A stretch of 25,373 nt of DNA from Planctomycetaceae bacterium. Its GTDB lineage: Bacteria; Planctomycetota; Planctomycetia; Pirellulales; Thermoguttaceae. Below are positions 15,663-24,244 of the stretch, one piece after another (the stretch's first letter is position 1; each line of letters begins with the position of its first letter). The position numbers and the translations under genes were made by a program. Below the pieces are notes generated by a model. That model worked only from the letters and a program-made list of their open reading frames with translations, made no database searches and was not told the origin of the DNA. The stretch is from the NCBI GenBank assembly GCA_031278315.1, contig JAITKS010000433.1, positions 1 to 25,373 on the forward strand, read 5' to 3'.

Positions 15663-18600
15663 TTATCTTCTGCCTCCGAATCCTCCGGTTCCGCCTCCTC
15701 GATTAAATCCGCCGGTTCCGAATCCGCTTGTTCCGCCGCCTCGATTAAATCCGCCGGTTCCGAATCCTCCGGTTCCGCCTCCTCGATTAAATCCGCCGGC
15801 ACCGAATCCTCCGGTTCCGCCTCCTCGATTAAATCCGCCGCCGCCGAATCCTCCTCCTCCGGGCATTCCGCCGAATCCGCCGCCGCCGGGCATTCCGCCG
15901 AATCCTCCGCCGCCGAATCCTCTATTAAGTCCTCCCAAGTTACCTATTCCGAATCCTGTTGTGCCGAAACCTCTGGTGTTACCGAATCCCGTTTGTGTTG
16001 CTGTTGTCGAGAACGTTACATTCTCACCTGTTAAATTTGAAACCACTTGTTGCATCACATTTGCGGTAACATTTTTTAATTGTATTGTTTTAATATCAGT
16101 TATTGTCCGCATCGCTACTAAATCGCGATCTTCAACAAATTCTTTAACGTCATTAAATAAAGCCATCGGCGATGTAACAATTAACGAATTAGATCGATTA
16201 TCTACTCCTAGTGTCATTGTTTCATCGTTACTGGTTGAGCGGCGTAGAAAGTCTAAAAACGTTGCAGTCGAATTTGTAGAAGCGCCGCTGCTTATCTTGC
16301 CTGAAAATGCCGTTTCTACAAGCGATTTCGCATCTTCCGCACGCATATATTTTAACTGAATCAATCGCGGACGCGGTCGATTTTCCGCTCTGCCGCCCGG
16401 TATATCAGCCTGATCAAGAACAACAAGTAAACGTTCTATCGTTTTATGGTCGATAAGATTCGCCTTGATCAAAAGTGTATTATTACGATTATCAACTGTA
16501 ATATCAACTTGCCCCGTTTTCTCTATTGAGCCGCCCGATGAAAGAATCGAACCAATTAAACCTGAACGTAATTCACTTTGTTCGACGCTAATACTGTTAT
16601 CAATCACGCCGTCAATGCCGACTTTAGGAGGTAACTTATTATCTAAAATTTTTATCAACATCGATGATACCGAATTAGCTTCCGCATGTTTCAAATAGTA
16701 AGCTACAAGTTGAACTTGTTTCAATATATCGTTGTCCGAAAGATGGCGAATCAACTCTTCCAATCGATTCAAAACATTAGGATCATCCGACGAAATTACT
16801 AATCCATCCGGTCCCGAAGCGATTAATACCGGCGAATTTGTTACAGATGCAGGAGCTGTTGCAGGTGTAGAATTTATTGAATTTGTAGTATTAGAATTAG
16901 TATTAGTATTAATATTAGTATCTACTGCCGTTGGACTGTTCTCGAAATTATTGTTACGATTATTATTATTCGGCACTTTCGAGTTTAACGGAGTCCTCGC
17001 CGGTATTGGATTCTGCTTTGCCGCCTGATTTAATTCTACCTGACGTAATTCCATCAAGGCGTTAATTCGTCTTTGCAGCTCATCGACTTGACGTCTTAAC
17101 TCGATTACTTCTTGCGATTCAGATTTTGTACTCGAACTCGAATTTACATTTGTTTCTGTTCTTGCTTGAATCGGCTGATAATTCGGCATTAATTCTTCGG
17201 CTCCCGAAAATTGAACTTGTCGGTAAATTAATTTGTTTGAATTTGAGAAAATCGGCAGTTGAAATTTCGCTTTAACGGCAGACGAATTATTTGTAATCTG
17301 TTTTATTTGTATTGAATCAAAATTATTGTTGCGGGTTATTGGCGTTTTTTCGAGAGTTTTATCGATCAAGTCATCAATATTTTCGGTGTTGTTATTGTTT
17401 TCGTTAGGTTTGTTGTTAGGTTTTTCGTTAGGTTTTTGTTCTTGGATTGGCGGAGTTTGGGGTTTATTTTTTTCTCTCAAGTCGTATGTAGTTTTTGATG
17501 GTATAGCAGAGTTTGGAACGATAATTTTCAATTCATTTTGTTCTAATTTTGGCCATACTTCTTGTAATTTTTCGAGAACCAATTCTACGGTAGCGGGCGA
17601 CATTTGTATATTTCTGACTTTTGACGAGTATTGTGCTTTTATAAATTCGGGGTCTTCGCCTAATTTTTCTAGTAAAATTCTTATTTCTCTAATTTGAGAT
17701 TTTGTTCCTCTTACTATTATTCTTCGTCCGATAACGTCGGCTTCGACAGTTGGATTAGGTGCGCCTTGAATTTGATTTATAGCCGTATTTACATTTTGTC
17801 TTGCTGCGTTGGGTTGATTTCCTGCTCTGTTGCCCGCCGGAGTTCTAGGCGGTTGCGGCTGATTGACTTGCGTTGGCATTGGCTGATTAGCAGGATTAGC
17901 CGGATTAACTGCGGCAGGTTGATTAGCATTAGCAGCCGAAGTTGAAACGGGCGTTGATGTTGCAAAGAATTTTTTGATTGCATCGACTGCCGCTAAAGGA
18001 TTAAGACGCCGTAAAGGTATAACTTCGATTATGGGCAAGTTGATTTGCATTTGGTTGATTACTTCTATTATCATCGAGTGTTCGGCGGGACGTGCGAGTG
18101 CTGCGATTCCTCCGGTTTTAGGGTCGATTGAAAGGCGGACTTCCGTTTTACCGGCAAGCAATGTTTGAAGCACGAGAAGAGTTGTTGTCGGGTCAGCTCC
18201 TTTGGGATCGTGTGAATGAAATTGCGGTTTTTCAAATGATTCACCTGTACCGAATGATTCATCGATTGATTTGATCATTGTTTTAGCTCGTTCAATCATA
18301 TCGCCGCGGCCGGAAACAAGAATTTTTGTACCTGTTGAATCGATTATAGTGCGTAGTGTAGAACTAATATCTTCTGTTCCGATTAAACGTTGCATTATTG
18401 TCAATGCTTCGTCGGCAGGCAGATTTTCTACTTCGATTACGTGAATTGAACCGTAGCCGTTTGTGTTATCAGGATCGTCAATTTGTTGAATTATTTTACG
18501 GATTGCACGAAGTGTTCCGCCTGTTTCTGTAATTACAATATGACGTGATGTCGGTAATGCAACAATACTGCCTTGCGGTCCGAGTAATTTTTCGACTTCG

Positions 18601-20285
18601 TTTTGAATTACGTCCGGTGTAGTGCGAAGGAGTGGAAATACGCAACGGCAAATTTCATATTTACCGCGGCTATCGAGTTCGTTTGGTGTTATCGGGTCGA
18701 GAATTATAGGCGGGATACCGTCTGCAAGGTTGATAATAAAAAGGGTCTGACCTTTTCTTATCATCGTGTATTCTTTAAACAGCAAATATGAATTTAGAAT
18801 ATCGAGTGCTTCCATTGGAGTGTAATATTTATTGTCTGTCAAATTGAGCGTACCTGTAGGGACATTATCAACTTGCAGCGACAATTCAGCTTGTTCTGCA
18901 AACCAACTAATAACATCTTTCCAAGCTGCGTACTTAAAATTGAATCTTAACCGATTTTCTGTAACGTTAATTCCCGCAGCCGCCGGAACCGGATTAAAAT
19001 TAGAATTAGAATTAGGATTAGAATTAGGCGGAATAGTCAGACTTGTCGGAAGCGGCGGATTAGGTTGAAGATTTTCCGTAACGTTAATTCCCGTAATCGG
19101 CGGAGCTGAATTAGGATTAGGCGGACTTATCGGATTTATCGGATTAGTCGGATTAGGTTGAATATTTTCTGTAACGTTAATTCCCGTAATCGGCGGAGCT
19201 GAATTAGGATTAGGCGGATTTATCGGATTAGTCGGATTAGGTAGAATATTTTCTTGCTTATTATTGATTTGATCGAGATTATCTAAGTTCGGAGTTGGAG
19301 TCGGAGTCGGCGGCGGTATTGGAATTGAAATCGGCGTCGGCGTTGAAATCGGTGTCGGTGTTGGAGTTGGAGTCGGAGTCGGAATCGGAGTTGGTGTTGA
19401 AATCGGCGTTGGCGTTGGTGTTGAAATCGGTGTCGGTGTTGAAGTTGGTGTTGGAGTCGGTGTTGGAGTCGGAGTCGGCGTTGGCGTTGGCGTTGGTGTT
19501 GTTGGAGTTGGAGTTGGTTCAATTTTTTTATCTGATTCGTCATCTTGTGTGATTATCATTGTCAAAGTGTAAACGGAAGCGAATCGAAATATTTTAGAAA
19601 AAGAAAAGAAAGGAGAATCTTGTTGAACGGGCGAAATTTGATTTACAGGTGAAGTTTGATTGACAGGTGAAGTTGTATCGATTGGCGAAGATGTATCAAT
19701 AGTATCGGGTATTGATTTCGGTTTTATTGTGATTTTTTCTTTTACGATTTCTTTTTCTTTGTTTGAATTGTTGTTTGATTCTATGCTGGAATTTAATTCG
19801 GAGTTGGTTGAATTTGAGTTTTGATTTTGTAATTTCGGTGTAGATTCTAATTTATTATTTGGGGTAGAGTTTTCCAAAACTGTATCGGCAGCGGAATTTG
19901 AATTTATTGAAAGTTGTTTATCATTATCAAGTTCAGAATCATTAGACTTTGAATTTGAATTTAATTTTGAATTTGAATTTGAGTCTGAATTTGAATTTGA
20001 GTCTGAATCTAATTTATCTGATTTTGCAGTAGTTTCGGCAGATGAATTATTGGCAGAGTTTAAGGAAGATGAGTTTAAAGATTTAGTAGGATTTAAGTTT
20101 GAAGTTGTAGTATTGGCTTGATGTTGATCTGTAGTATCTGTAGTATTTGTAGTATTTTCGGCGGGAGTATTTGATTCATTGGGTGATAGATTTGCGGCAG
20201 TCTGTCTGCAAGAGACTGAGCCGAAAACGAGGAAAGTTGAAATTAAAATTGAACAGACGAGTAATTTAAGTTTTTTAGGTGTCAT
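15663..20285 (-). CDS. Secretin-N-domain protein with long low-complexity linkers, no secretin barrel
   Basis: A 1540-aa exported protein. The signal sequence has a Cys at 26 (VFGSVSC), so it may be a lipoprotein although the lipobox is weak. Residues about 30-215 are Ser/Asn/Thr-rich. A short hydrophobic patch (FSKIFRFASVYTLTMIITQ) precedes Thr-Pro repeats (about 247-334) and Pro/Asn repeats carrying GINVTEN three times (about 350-445). Secretin/NolW-type N domains then alternate with linkers: about 445-680, 720-800, 830-920, and 1180-1420 (VQLVAYYLKHAEANSVSSML, IQLKYMRAEDAKSLVETAF, IQLKNVTANVMQQVVSNL). An EVIELRRQVDELQRRINAL segment near 1065 suggests a short coiled coil. The C-terminal 95 residues are Gly/Phe repeats. 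The beta-barrel of true GspD secretins is absent, so a pore role is unlikely; periplasmic or surface scaffold is a guess. No Shine-Dalgarno is seen. Confidence 0.85.
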   Translation of the reverse strand: MTPKKLKLLVCSILISTFLVFGSVSCRQTAANLSPNESNTPAENTTNTTDTTDQHQANTTTSNLNPTKSLNSSSLNSANNSSAETTAKSDKLDSDSNSNSDSNSNSKLNSNSKSNDSELDNDKQLSINSNSAADTVLENSTPNNKLESTPKLQNQNSNSTNSELNSSIESNNNSNKEKEIVKEKITIKPKSIPDTIDTSSPIDTTSPVNQTSPVNQISPVQQDSPFFSFSKIFRFASVYTLTMIITQDDESDKKIEPTPTPTTPTPTPTPTPTPTPTPTPTSTPTPISTPTPTPISTPTPIPTPTPTPTPTPISTPTPISIPIPPPTPTPTPNLDNLDQINNKQENILPNPTNPINPPNPNSAPPITGINVTENIQPNPTNPINPISPPNPNSAPPITGINVTENLQPNPPLPTSLTIPPNSNPNSNSNFNPVPAAAGINVTENRLRFNFKYAAWKDVISWFAEQAELSLQVDNVPTGTLNLTDNKYYTPMEALDILNSYLLFKEYTMIRKGQTLFIINLADGIPPIILDPITPNELDSRGKYEICRCVFPLLRTTPDVIQNEVEKLLGPQGSIVALPTSRHIVITETGGTLRAIRKIIQQIDDPDNTNGYGSIHVIEVENLPADEALTIMQRLIGTEDISSTLRTIIDSTGTKILVSGRGDMIERAKTMIKSIDESFGTGESFEKPQFHSHDPKGADPTTTLLVLQTLLAGKTEVRLSIDPKTGGIAALARPAEHSMIIEVINQMQINLPIIEVIPLRRLNPLAAVDAIKKFFATSTPVSTSAANANQPAAVNPANPANQPMPTQVNQPQPPRTPAGNRAGNQPNAARQNVNTAINQIQGAPNPTVEADVIGRRIIVRGTKSQIREIRILLEKLGEDPEFIKAQYSSKVRNIQMSPATVELVLEKLQEVWPKLEQNELKIIVPNSAIPSKTTYDLREKNKPQTPPIQEQKPNEKPNNKPNENNNNTENIDDLIDKTLEKTPITRNNNFDSIQIKQITNNSSAVKAKFQLPIFSNSNKLIYRQVQFSGAEELMPNYQPIQARTETNVNSSSSTKSESQEVIELRRQVDELQRRINALMELRQVELNQAAKQNPIPARTPLNSKVPNNNNRNNNFENSPTAVDTNINTNTNSNTTNSINSTPATAPASVTNSPVLIASGPDGLVISSDDPNVLNRLEELIRHLSDNDILKQVQLVAYYLKHAEANSVSSMLIKILDNKLPPKVGIDGVIDNSISVEQSELRSGLIGSILSSGGSIEKTGQVDITVDNRNNTLLIKANLIDHKTIERLLVVLDQADIPGGRAENRPRPRLIQLKYMRAEDAKSLVETAFSGKISSGASTNSTATFLDFLRRSTSNDETMTLGVDNRSNSLIVTSPMALFNDVKEFVEDRDLVAMRTITDIKTIQLKNVTANVMQQVVSNLTGENVTFSTTATQTGFGNTRGFGTTGFGIGNLGGLNRGFGGGGFGGMPGGGGFGGMPGGGGFGGGGFNRGGGTGGFGAGGFNRGGGTGGFGTGGFNRGGGTSGFGTGGFNRGGGTGGFGGRR
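15666..15850 (-). repeat. 42-bp tandem repeat coding the Gly-rich C-terminus
   Basis: About four in-frame copies of a 42-bp unit, translated as variants of FNRGGGTGGFGTGG. The next stretch (to about 15930) encodes GGGGFGGMPG units with a shorter period. Copies differ by only a few bases, which points to recent expansion or gene conversion. A long antisense frame here (Ser/Ala-rich) is a by-product of the repeat. Confidence 0.85.
18960..19260 (-). repeat. 93-bp direct repeats coding GINVTEN and Pro/Asn linkers
   Basis: GTAACGTTAATTCCCG recurs near 18961, 19078 and 19171; the last two are 93 bp apart. The translated unit is GINVTEN followed by about 24 Pro/Asn-rich residues. The final GINVTEN runs straight into the first N domain, so the linker may have grown by duplication of the domain's leading edge. 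Confidence 0.75.
19283..19530 (-). repeat. Hexanucleotide repeat coding the Thr-Pro linker
   Basis: Runs of GGNGTN hexamers (on the plus strand) translated in the secretin-like protein as (Thr-Pro)n with occasional Ile and Ser. Likely to vary in length between strains. Frames on either strand through this stretch other than the Thr-Pro one are not genes. Confidence 0.85.
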
Positions 20286-20902
20286 GTTTTAAAATAATGT
20301 TAAGTGTTGAAGTTAGTGTACAAATTACACTTTAAAATTCGTTTTTAATTTTTTGTAATTGAAAATATTGTCAATAAACGTTGCAATAATTTTTAGTAAT
20401 ACAACTTGTTTTTGAGTCAAAAATGCGCTAATGCTGATTACCCTTTAAGGGCGAGTTTAGTTTAAAACGAAAATCGAAATTTAAAGTGTAGTGAGTATAG
20501 TAAAGGCGTTTACCGATATTTTGTTGACTATTTTTGATTTACATATTTAGTTTATTTATGATTCAATATTTTTCAAGATGAGCCGCCGATCAAATATGTT
20601 TTGTTTGATAGGAATTTGTGATTCCGTGAAGTTTTAACTTTTATTTTCCGATATGCCAATAGTCTGCCGATGTGCTAGGTTACCGGTGTTGAGTAACGAT
20701 AATTTATTTTGGCGGTGTTTCTAAAAAATTTAATTTTAGTCAGACTTTGGTGAAATATGACCAAAAAAGTGATTAAACTGTTTTTGATTGAGTTGGTAAC
20801 GGTCTAATAATTTGTTTTTTTTTAATATTGGACGTAAATTGTATATCGGCTATTAGAGATAAGATTTTTTGTAATATTTTAGTGGAATATTTGTTTTTTG
20901 TT
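20286..20902. other. Non-coding region upstream of the secretin-like gene
   Basis: AT-rich, with no credible ORF or tRNA. It contains a palindrome CCCTTTAAGGG (20441-20451), a motif GAAATTTAAAGTGTAG (about 20475-20490) related to those upstream of asnB and the exporter, and a solitary end motif TGTAATATTTTAGTGGAAT (20870-20888). Promoters of the secretin-like gene should lie near its left part. Confidence 0.4.
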
Positions 20903-21089
20903 TTTTGACAGGATTGGTTAGTGGTTAGTGGTTAGTGGTCAGTGGTTAGTTCGCATGCGGAGATTAGTACCGGTTATAAGTTCGAATCACTAAAATCATA
21001 AACTTTAATCTTTAACTTTAATCTTTAACATCTAAATTCAAATCACTAATCACTAATCACTAATCACTAACCACTAACCGCTAACCGCT
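20903..21089. repeat. Heptamer element ending exactly at the hpnC start codon
   Basis: Left end TTTTGACAGGATT (20903-20915), then GGTTAGT heptamers (20914-20950), TTCGCATGCGGAGATTA (about 20950-20966), a core with repeated CTTTAATCTTTAA, and an inverted array of ACTAATC/ACTAACC heptamers (21040-21089). The GACAGGAT right end seen in other copies is missing; the array stops at the ATG of hpnC. Thus the arrays themselves form inverted repeats around a core of about 90 bp. Confidence 0.8.
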
Positions 21090-22088
21090 ATGTTGAATTT
21101 GTCATCGATATCATCTTTTTTAGTTGAAGAAAGAGTATATTCGTTATCGGAGGCGGCGGCGTATTGTCGGCGTAAAACTTGGGGACATTATGAAAATTTT
21201 AGCGTAGCAAGTTTTTTGTTACCGAGAGAATTACGTGTGCCGATGGAAGCCGTTTACTCATACTGCCGGCACGCAGACGATTTGGGTGATGAAAATGACG
21301 GTTCTGAAATTGCCCGTATGCAATCTATTGAAAAATTAAATCAGTGGGAGCGGGAGTTAAATTTATGTTTTGATTATGCGCAATCGGATTTAAACGAGTT
21401 ACCGATAATGCATCCGATTTTTGTTGCGTTAATTGATGTAATTCGCAAATTTCATTTATCTAAAGAGCCTTTTACCGATCTTTTAATTGCTTTTAGGCAG
21501 GATCAAATAAAACGGCGGTATGAATCAACAGATGAGTTATTATCTTATTGTTGTAATTCAGCGAATCCGGTTGGCAGGATAGTTTTACATCTTGCTTTTG
21601 TTGTTGAGAAACAAAGGATGGCAGGGGTGAAAACGAGTGTCGAGTTATCTTCTGACATTGCTGATAGTAGCGGCGAAATTAGAATCAGTCAGGAGGTATT
21701 GACTTTATCTGATTATATTTGTACGGGATTACAGTTAGCGAATTTTTGGCAAGATATTAAACGGGATTTAGCAATTGGGCGTTGTTATATTCCCAGAGAC
21801 GTAGCGTCGAAATATGGAGTTGACATTGAAAATTTGGGTTATGATACTGAATTTCGTTTAATGATGAAAGAACTTGTAGAAGACGCAAGAGAAAAAATTT
21901 TAGCTGGACTTCCATTACTTTCCGAGGTACCGAAGTTAATAAAATTTAATATTTCGTTAATTATCAGGGGAGGTTTAGCAATTCTTGATGGGATAAAAAA
22001 AATCGAGTACAACGTATTGAATCAGCGTCCGATTGTTTCAGGATTAAAAAAGCTAACCATAGCTTTCAAAGCGTTCTTTAGTGGTTAG
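21090..22088 (+). CDS. hpnC: Squalene synthase-type protein HpnC
   Basis: A trans-isoprenyl diphosphate synthase of the squalene/phytoene synthase family, 332 aa. In the HpnCDE route HpnC converts presqualene diphosphate to hydroxysqualene, which HpnE reduces to squalene for hopanoids. The HpnC hallmark HYENFSVASFLLPRELR (33-49) distinguishes it from HpnD and CrtB. The first Asp-rich motif is DDLGDE (63-68), the second NFWQDIKRDLAIGRCYIP (218-235, Asp222 and Asp226). Both are intact, so it should be active. An in-frame TAA lies 15 nt before the ATG, inside the heptamer array, so no longer start exists; no Shine-Dalgarno is present. The last codons AGT GGT TAG (Ser-Gly-stop) belong to another heptamer array. 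hpnD, hpnE and shc are not in the window. Confidence 0.9.
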   Translation: MLNLSSISSFLVEERVYSLSEAAAYCRRKTWGHYENFSVASFLLPRELRVPMEAVYSYCRHADDLGDENDGSEIARMQSIEKLNQWERELNLCFDYAQSDLNELPIMHPIFVALIDVIRKFHLSKEPFTDLLIAFRQDQIKRRYESTDELLSYCCNSANPVGRIVLHLAFVVEKQRMAGVKTSVELSSDIADSSGEIRISQEVLTLSDYICTGLQLANFWQDIKRDLAIGRCYIPRDVASKYGVDIENLGYDTEFRLMMKELVEDAREKILAGLPLLSEVPKLIKFNISLIIRGGLAILDGIKKIEYNVLNQRPIVSGLKKLTIAFKAFFSG

Positions 22089-22440
22089 TGGTCAGTGGTC
22101 AGTGGTGAGTGGTCAGTTCGCATGTGGAGATTATCACCAATCACAATTTCGAATCATTAAATCACTAACCATTATTTTGTTTTATTAACCACAGAGACCA
22201 CAGAGAACACAGAGAAAGAAGATTTTGTAATTTTGTAATATATCGTGTAATAATTTATTTTTTTTGCGGGAACGCGGACGTCTTGACCGCATCTTTAGTT
22301 TTGTTTTTTTGACAGGATTACGGGATGACAGGATTTTTAAATAATAAATTAAAAGAATCAAAACTTGCAACCATAGTGATTTGAACTTTAGTAATCCGTT
22401 CAACTCTCCGCATGCGGGCTAACTGCTAATCATTAGCTGC
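22079..22440. repeat. Composite repeat downstream of hpnC
   Basis: GGTTAGT/GGTCAGT heptamers (22079-22117) supply the hpnC stop codon and lead to CGCATGTGG (22119-22127). They are followed by a CACAGAG block (22189-22215), an end-like motif (22234-22250), a decayed GCGGTCG hairpin module (22266-22292), a GACAGGAT block (about 22317-22340) and CTCCGCATGCGGGCTAAC (22406-22423) with degenerate inverted heptamers. The part from 22262 to 22420 is a direct repeat of 15338-15545. No genes. Confidence 0.8.
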
Positions 22441-23025
22441 TAGAAACGAAGTCTTGTAATTCTTTTTTTGAGTTATAAAATATTCACCTGCTTTGTTTGT
22501 TGCTTAATTAACAACTCGAATTGATAAGATGAATACTTTTAGCTGATAATAAATTTGTTATTTGCTTCTTTTTATTTTTAAGTCAATTCTGATAACGTTG
22601 GACTATAGTAACAACTGGTCGAAAATTAAAGTTTGATTGAATCAGATTTGATTCTGTAACTTTATTTCATTGTGGATGTTGTTCGGCTTGCGATTTGTTC
22701 TTAACTATATTTCAGGCGGCGGCGAAAGAACTATCCATTAAAAAACGTTTACCAATTTAAGGTAAACAAACACACGTCAACCGAAATTTCAAATGTGAAC
22801 CGTTATAATTTTTAATCATAACTTTACACATTAGAAATCGGTAATTTATCGGATCGTACTAATAAATTCGGCAAATTAAGAGATCATTATTTCGACAAGT
22901 TTCGAGTTTCCGCGTTATTCAATTAGGTCGAATTATGTCGAATTATGCCGAATTATGCCGAATTATAATTATGCCGAATTTTAAGTACGATAAATTTCAA
23001 ATTTTCACATTAAGGAGAAAAATTT
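22441..23025. other. Non-coding region upstream of the oxidoreductase gene
   Basis: AT-rich with no credible ORF. A copy of the GAAAATTAAAGT motif lies at about 22621-22632. The only other clear structure is the 10-bp array at 22927-22982, listed separately. A Shine-Dalgarno, AAGGAG (23012-23017), sits 8 nt before the next ATG. Confidence 0.45.
22927..22982 (+). promoter_or_regulatory. Array of 10-bp direct repeats upstream of the oxidoreductase
   Basis: Units GTCGAATTAT (22927, 22937), GCCGAATTAT (22947, 22957), a 6-bp AATTAT, then GCCGAATTTT (22973-22982). Four units are spaced exactly one helical turn apart, and the array ends 43 nt before the start codon. This spacing would place a repeated site on one face of the DNA, as in cooperative operators. 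It may equally be a simple tandem repeat. Confidence 0.45.
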
Positions 23026-24237
23026 ATGTCGGATAAAAAAATTAACGTAGCAATGATTGGTCAAGGTTTTATGGGTCGATCGCACTCTAATGCTTGGTGT
23101 CAAGTGAACAAATTCTTTGAACCGCCAATTAATTCTGTACTTCATACCGTTTATGGAATGGAAGCTGAAAAACCCAATATTTTTGCTGCAAAATGGGGTT
23201 GGCTTAACTCTTCTACAGATTGGGAAACACTTGTCAAATCACCTGAAATAGGATTAGTTGACATTGTAACGCCTAATTTTATGCATGCTCCTCCTGCCAA
23301 AGCAGCAGTTGCGGCAGGCAAACCTTGCTCTTGCGAAAAACCAATTGCAGCAACATTAACCGAAGCACGTGAAATGGCAGAAGCTGCCAAAAAAGCTAAA
23401 GTTGATACTTTCGTTTGGTTTGTTTATCGCCGCGCTCCAGCGGTTGCTTTTGCACATCAATTAGTAAAAGACGGTGCAATAGGTGAAATCAGACATATTC
23501 GTGCCGTTTATCTTCAAGATTGGGCAGATGAATCCGTACCTTTCGCATGGCGTTTCAAGAAGGAACTCGCAGGGTCCGGAGCACACGGAGACTTAAACGC
23601 TCACATCGTTGACATGACAAGATTTGTCGCCGGACTAGAAATCGATACCGTTTGCGGTGCTGTCGCTGAAACTTTTGTAAAGAAAAGAAAAATTATAGAA
23701 CAAGATTCAGGAGGCGGAATCGTTACAGATGAAAAATTAAGATACATGAAAGAAGAAGCCGGAAGTACAAAATTAGGCGATGTTACGGTCGATGATACGG
23801 TACTGTTTCTCGTAAAATACAATAATGGCGCTGTAGGTTCGTATGAAGCAGCAAGACAAGCAACAGGAAATCAAAACCTAAATGGATTTGAAATAAATGG
23901 TACGAAAGGTTCTATAAAATTTAATTTTGAAGACATGAATCATCTTCAATATTATGACGCTACTCGTCCGAGAGCTGTACAAGGTTGGACTACAATTATG
24001 TGTACGCATGGCGGTTCGCATCCATACGCCGCAAACTATTGGCCCGACGCACATCTAATCGGATATGAACACGGATTTACGAGCATGGCTTATGATATTC
24101 TACTAAAATTAGACGGCAAAACGCCGACAATTCCATTACCGGATTTCAACGACGCTTATCAAACGCAACGTGTACTCGAAGCGGCACTAGTCGCCGCAAA
24201 CGAAAAACGATGGGTAAAACTCGACGAAATAAAATAA
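23026..24237 (+). CDS. Gfo/Idh/MocA-family oxidoreductase
   Basis: An NAD(P)-dependent sugar or polyol dehydrogenase-like protein, 403 aa. The N-terminal Rossmann fold has GQGFMG (12-17, GxGxxG), and the family EKP motif is at 104-106 with the catalytic-type Lys105. The C-terminal alpha/beta domain includes GSGAHGDLNAHIVDMTRFV, with the His usually found near the active site, and NGFEINGTKGSIKFNFEDMN. No signal peptide is seen, so it is probably cytoplasmic. The first glycine motif and the length fit family members acting on sugars such as inositol-like or keto-sugar substrates; the exact substrate cannot be read from sequence. The start has a good AAGGAG at 8 nt. The gene stands alone behind a 10-bp repeat array, which may regulate it. 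Confidence 0.92.
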   Translation: MSDKKINVAMIGQGFMGRSHSNAWCQVNKFFEPPINSVLHTVYGMEAEKPNIFAAKWGWLNSSTDWETLVKSPEIGLVDIVTPNFMHAPPAKAAVAAGKPCSCEKPIAATLTEAREMAEAAKKAKVDTFVWFVYRRAPAVAFAHQLVKDGAIGEIRHIRAVYLQDWADESVPFAWRFKKELAGSGAHGDLNAHIVDMTRFVAGLEIDTVCGAVAETFVKKRKIIEQDSGGGIVTDEKLRYMKEEAGSTKLGDVTVDDTVLFLVKYNNGAVGSYEAARQATGNQNLNGFEINGTKGSIKFNFEDMNHLQYYDATRPRAVQGWTTIMCTHGGSHPYAANYWPDAHLIGYEHGFTSMAYDILLKLDGKTPTIPLPDFNDAYQTQRVLEAALVAANEKRWVKLDEIK

Positions 24238-24244
24238 CTTGCAA

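Noticed and set aside
15639..16034. 131-codon Ser/Ala-rich frame on the plus strand
   Set aside because: It is the antisense of the Gly-rich repeat of the secretin-like gene; the repeat keeps all frames open.
19283..19552. Open frames on both strands rich in Gln/Arg or Glu/Leu/Ser
   Set aside because: By-products of the hexanucleotide array coding the Thr-Pro linker.
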